A DNA stretch of 64,000 nt from Lewinellaceae bacterium SD302 (GTDB lineage: Bacteria; Bacteroidota; Bacteroidia; Chitinophagales; Saprospiraceae). Both the position numbers and the translations under genes were made by a program. Under the pieces are notes generated by a model that did no database searches, was not told the origin of the DNA, and saw only the letters and a list, made by a program, of their open reading frames with translations. The DNA lies in assembly GCA_002591745.1 (NCBI GenBank), contig PDLQ01000003.1, positions 1 to 64,000 of the forward strand. The letters run 5' to 3'. Below, in pieces: positions 61,172 through 64,000 of this stretch (within the stretch, counting starts at the first letter, position 1; every line of letters starts with the position of its first letter).

Positions 61172-62080
61172 TCAGGTCTCTGAATGAACGCAGCCAGTCT
61201 CCACTTCTTTCCGCAACTCTTCGCTGGTTTTACGGCTCCCGTCGTGGCTCCAACCCGGTGGTCCGAAGAGATATCCTAATCTGCTTCGCCAATTCGGGGC
61301 CCGGTAGATATCCTTGAGAATGCTGGACCATTCGTGGGTGGCAATACGCAAGGGATTGTAAGTATTAATATTGGTTACCAAACCGTACTTAGGCCGCTCT
61401 TCCTCAGCCTGGAAAGTACCGAAAAGGCGATCCCAAATAATGAGTACCCCTCCGTGGTTGCGGTCCAGGTATTTGATGTCGCTACCGTGGTGAACCCGGT
61501 GGTGACTGGGTGTATTAAAAATGAATTCGATCGGCCGCCATAGCTTATCTATTGATTCCGTGTGAATCCAAAACTGGTAGATGAGGCTGACGCTACCGAA
61601 GATGGCGATCATAATGGGATGAAAACCCAATAGCGGTAGCCAGGCCTTAAAGATCCAGGCACCGGAGAGCGTGCCCGTCCAGGTTTGCCGTAGCGCGGTG
61701 GACAGGTTGTACTTTTGACTACTATGGTGTACTACGTGGCTGGCCCAAAAGTAACGGATAGTATGGCTTCCACGGTGAAAAGCATAGTAAGCAAGGTCTT
61801 CGGCGAAAAAGCACAGTACCCAGACCCACCAAGCGGTGCCGAGATCAAAAAGCCGGTACTGGTAGAGGAAGAAAAAAGCCCCGAGGGTGATCACCTTCGT
61901 GAAAAGCCGAATGATTGCATTACCAACTCCCATCGCCAGCGAACTGAGGGTATCCTTGGTTTCATACCAATCGCTCTGCTGATATACGGTTACCCCAATC
62001 TCCACCAATAGTAAGGCGACGAAAAAAGGAATGGCATAGTGAATGGCAATCGGGTTATCCGTAAAGATGAAGTCCGGCAT
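61172..62080 (-). CDS. Sterol desaturase/fatty acid hydroxylase family membrane protein
   Basis: A 302-residue integral membrane di-iron enzyme with about five hydrophobic segments (for example AIPFFVALLLVEIGVTVY, WWVWVLCFFAEDLAYY). The histidine boxes of the family are present: HRGSH, HVVHHS, and HHRVHHG. It hydroxylates or desaturates a lipid or carotenoid-like substrate in the membrane; the exact substrate is unknown. It is convergent with the receiver-like gene and lies 67 bp downstream of the HTTM gene on the same strand. Confidence 0.92.
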   Translation of the reverse strand: MPDFIFTDNPIAIHYAIPFFVALLLVEIGVTVYQQSDWYETKDTLSSLAMGVGNAIIRLFTKVITLGAFFFLYQYRLFDLGTAWWVWVLCFFAEDLAYYAFHRGSHTIRYFWASHVVHHSSQKYNLSTALRQTWTGTLSGAWIFKAWLPLLGFHPIMIAIFGSVSLIYQFWIHTESIDKLWRPIEFIFNTPSHHRVHHGSDIKYLDRNHGGVLIIWDRLFGTFQAEEERPKYGLVTNINTYNPLRIATHEWSSILKDIYRAPNWRSRLGYLFGPPGWSHDGSRKTSEELRKEVETGCVHSET

Positions 62081-62147
62081 GCTGCAAAGATAAGCATTAG
62101 GACGGTCGATACTGCTTAGATCATCTCGTTTGAGAGCACAACCCGTT

Positions 62148-63884
62148 TCAGTCGTTTCCTTCTTCCAGTACCCATTTCTTTCTTCCCAGCCAGATCCATT
62201 CTACTTCTGCCAAATTAACCTCCGGGTCGATGTATGGATAGTATTTGCCGTCATTCAGCCGGGCCTTGATCTTAGCGTAAACCTGACAGGAATTACCAGT
62301 GGTATCGGCGCATTCGCTCGCCAAATGATGGGCAAACTGCAGAATCATATCCGGATGAGTATAGAGCTTGCGGGCCTGGCGAGGGTAGAGACGATCGCGG
62401 GGATACACCTTGGTTTCTTTGCCGGTGGAATCAATGATGCGGAAGTAGCCGCTGCCCCTCTTAGAGCGAAGCATCATTCGCCAGCTGTAGCGATGGCCTT
62501 CTTCGGTCCAGCCGACGTCGCCGGGGATGAAATGGTGGCGCAGAGGCAAGAATACGTGAACGGCAATTATAGCAGCCAGCAGTAGAGTCACCCAGGGCGT
62601 AAAGATTGGACGGTCGTAATTATCAAACCAGTCTTCCCTTTCACTTTCGAGTTGACCAACGAAAGGATTATGACCCGTATATTTCGGAAGCGGTGATGGT
62701 TCGGCGTCAGCATTTCCAACATTGCTACCCCGTCCGGCTTCGTCTTCGGCCGGGCAGGTTTGAAGTCCAACAAAATGACTTTCCCAGCGCAGTTGTAATT
62801 TCCTTACCCAATTCCATTTGCTCCCCAGCCAGTTGACGAACCGCCCCGGCCAGTCCGGTTCAAACCAAAGTGAGCTCATCACCAGCGAGAGGTAGGGGAA
62901 GATGCCGATATTGAAGATCAGGTGATTCATTGCGTGGAAGAAAACCACCGCCGCCAGGGCCCACCAGCGCAGCCGTTTGTGGAGCAGCAAAAAAGCTACG
63001 CTGAGGTCCAGCAGAAAACCACCCCAGGCAAACAGATAAGCGGTTTCCTTAAGTTCCAGTAATGGCCCGATCAGCAAGATATCCCCGCGTGCGCTCAACC
63101 AGCTGTGTAGCGGACTGGCCTGCAATAACCAATCGGCATTGATCTTTGCAACCCCGCCGAAGAAATAGACGATGCCCATCATGAGCGGAAACAACGCTAT
63201 GCTCCAGCGAGGGCAGACCCTGGATCGTGCCATTGGTTTTCGCCAGGCATCGAAGGACAACTCCCGCCAGGCGGGGGTAAATACAATCAACCAGGCCAGC
63301 CAAGAAAAAAGGTAGGCGTGATTGAGGTAATGGGCCTTTTCCAGCAAAAAAAGATAACTGAAACTAATGGCCAACACCGGCGCTGCTATCCGGAAGCGAT
63401 AGCCCACGGCCACGGCAATTCCCGCAAGGAACCCGGTGATGAAAAACAAAGAAAAGAAGGGTTCCGGTAATGGGTGCACCCATTCGAACCCATAATAACG
63501 GAAAGTGAAGCCGGCGAAGGCATCCTTATACCAGTGATAGTAGATGCCATTGCCCAAAATATCTCCTCCGCCGAGTAAGCCGATGGCGATACGCAGCCAG
63601 ACGAGGGTATGGATGGGAACGGGATCTTTTAGACGGGCGAAGCCCTGGTGGACGGGCTGCGCCCTTTTAGACGCCTGCGGCTTTTGGACGGCCGTTGGCC
63701 TGGTGGACGCTTCGCTTTTGGACGTCGCTGCGCGACTTTTTGGGGCTTCTTCCTCGTCTTTTAATGGTTCCAAAGTCAAATTCTTGTTTTTTAGAAGAAG
63801 CCTCCCCAAAAGGGCTTTAGCCCGTCCAAAAGATCGCTTCAGCGATCGTCCAAAGGGCGCCGCCCGTCCAAAAGCCGCAGGCAT
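62148..63884 (-). CDS. HTTM domain (vitamin K-dependent gamma-carboxylase-like) membrane protein
   Basis: The open frame is 578 codons. From about residue 88 it is a typical HTTM protein: DPVPIHTLVWLRIAIGLLGG, LLEKAHYLNHAYLFSWLAWL, VYFFGGVAKINADWL, many membrane helices, a late helix LLLAAIIAVHVFLPLRHHF and a soluble tail with HRYSWRMMLRSKRG. Bacterial relatives of GGCX have no proven carboxylase role. The first 86 codons are largely the translation of hairpin-array DNA (63627-63883), rich in Arg, Ala, Lys and Gln, and are probably not native: true initiation may be at TTG 63779 or 63773 or within the array. The frame begins 3 bp after the stop of the oxidoreductase gene, so the two are likely co-transcribed. 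Confidence 0.85.
   Translation of the reverse strand: MPAAFGRAAPFGRSLKRSFGRAKALLGRLLLKNKNLTLEPLKDEEEAPKSRAATSKSEASTRPTAVQKPQASKRAQPVHQGFARLKDPVPIHTLVWLRIAIGLLGGGDILGNGIYYHWYKDAFAGFTFRYYGFEWVHPLPEPFFSLFFITGFLAGIAVAVGYRFRIAAPVLAISFSYLFLLEKAHYLNHAYLFSWLAWLIVFTPAWRELSFDAWRKPMARSRVCPRWSIALFPLMMGIVYFFGGVAKINADWLLQASPLHSWLSARGDILLIGPLLELKETAYLFAWGGFLLDLSVAFLLLHKRLRWWALAAVVFFHAMNHLIFNIGIFPYLSLVMSSLWFEPDWPGRFVNWLGSKWNWVRKLQLRWESHFVGLQTCPAEDEAGRGSNVGNADAEPSPLPKYTGHNPFVGQLESEREDWFDNYDRPIFTPWVTLLLAAIIAVHVFLPLRHHFIPGDVGWTEEGHRYSWRMMLRSKRGSGYFRIIDSTGKETKVYPRDRLYPRQARKLYTHPDMILQFAHHLASECADTTGNSCQVYAKIKARLNDGKYYPYIDPEVNLAEVEWIWLGRKKWVLEEGND
63627..63883. repeat. Opposed arrays of micro-hairpins with constant linkers
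   Basis: Left array (63627-63740): linkers TTTTAGAC, TGGTGGAC or TTTTGGAC alternate with hairpins GGGC-GAA-GCCC, GGGC-TGC-GCCC, GCC-TGC-GGC, GGCC-GTT-GGCC, GC-TTC-GC and GTCGC-TGC-GCGAC. Right array (63808-63883), in opposite orientation: linkers GTCCAAAA with hairpins GGGC-TTTA-GCCC, GATCGC-TTCA-GCGATC, GGGC-GCC-GCCC and GCC-GCA-GGC. Between them, GGGGCTTCTTC and GAAGAAGCCTCCCC form an inverted repeat. Stem sequences vary but always self-pair, which implies that structure is kept. Confidence 0.8.
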
Positions 63885-63887
63885 CTA

Positions 63888-64000
63888 CTAGCACGGCGTC
63901 CAGACCGCTCCCGCCTTACTGCTCTCCACTGCGGCGATGATAAATTTCATCCCGCGTAAGCCATCTTCCGGGGTTGGAAAGTCTTTGGCCAGTGGATTCG
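63888..64000 (-). CDS. Gfo/Idh/MocA family oxidoreductase, C-terminal part
   Basis: The minus strand is open from the window edge to TAG at 63888-63890 and encodes the last 37 residues: [20 protein letters not shown] followed by [16 protein letters not shown]. The pattern FPTxxDGLRGMxF-x-x-A-V-x-S-S-x-x-G-x-x-W is the standard C-terminus of Gfo/Idh/MocA NAD(P)-dependent oxidoreductases, which act on sugars and sugar derivatives. The Rossmann domain is outside the window. It lies just upstream of the HTTM gene on the same strand. Confidence 0.8.
   Translation of the reverse strand, partial: NPLAKDFPTPEDGLRGMKFIIAAVESSKAGAVWTPC

Noticed and set aside
63627-63883. CRISPR-like reading of the hairpin array
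   Set aside because: Unit length varies, the constant part is only 8 bases, and the variable part is always self-complementary, unlike spacers.

Overview
The window is a stretch of a Bacteroidota chromosome, most like the Lewinella/Saprospiraceae branch (inferred from gene content; no database was searched). Supporting signs are two proteins with type IX secretion (T9SS) type A C-terminal signals, very large SdrD-B-like/DUF11 surface proteins, promoter -7 boxes of the TAnnTTTG type, lack of strong Shine-Dalgarno sequences, and a Bacteroidota-style phenylacetate (paa) cluster with a 2-oxoacid dehydrogenase E1 fusion beside it.

Layout. 1-280: 3' end of a GIY-YIG nuclease gene whose last codons run into a tRNA-like element, then a strong terminator. 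433-9530: mixed housekeeping and envelope genes: rlmN, a T9SS-exported Ig-like protein, a glycosylasparaginase-type lipoprotein with cutC, a vanadium-haloperoxidase/PAP2-like lipoprotein, a membrane-anchored esterase and a VanX-like dipeptidase lipoprotein. 9664-13161: an AsmA-like protein. 13353-30018: the phenylacetate region: paaY, a divergent E1 alpha/beta fusion, paaK, a TetR regulator, then paaE-A-B-C-D-G-H-I-J-Z and a second crotonase. Together they would activate phenylacetate to its CoA ester (PaaK), epoxidise the ring (PaaABCDE), isomerise it to an oxepin (PaaG), open and oxidise the ring (PaaZ) and finish by beta-oxidation (second crotonase, PaaH, PaaJ), with PaaI and PaaY clearing dead-end thioesters. 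A palindrome between the -33 and -7 boxes upstream of paaE is the probable TetR operator.

30046-30268 holds a compact minus-strand unit: promoter, 21-codon ORF, terminator. 30485-57646 is a minus-strand block: a helical-repeat protein, two giant surface proteins (3084 and 3579 aa) with related C-terminal halves and a shared structured 5' leader, and a secreted zinc carboxypeptidase with Cys-rich repeats and a T9SS signal. 57766-59177 is an AbiE-type (type IV) toxin-antitoxin pair with a perfect 16-bp inverted repeat over the antitoxin start. 59377-64000: pirin, nitroreductase, a receiver-like protein lacking the usual Asp, a sterol-desaturase family protein, an HTTM/VKGC-like membrane protein whose 5' end overlaps an array of micro-hairpins, and the C-terminus of a Gfo/Idh oxidoreductase.

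The observations most worth following are non-coding: (i) two opposed arrays of tiny hairpins with a constant linker and varying but self-complementary stems (63627-63883); (ii) a leader motif shared by the two giant genes at an identical distance from their -7 boxes; (iii) the small minus-strand unit near 30.1 kb; (iv) the tRNA-like tail of the GIY-YIG gene; (v) a dispersed TTGCTACTTTG repeat family with short and long forms; (vi) a MITE-like insert between paaA and paaB; and (vii) a PaaZ with an extra DinB-like third domain.
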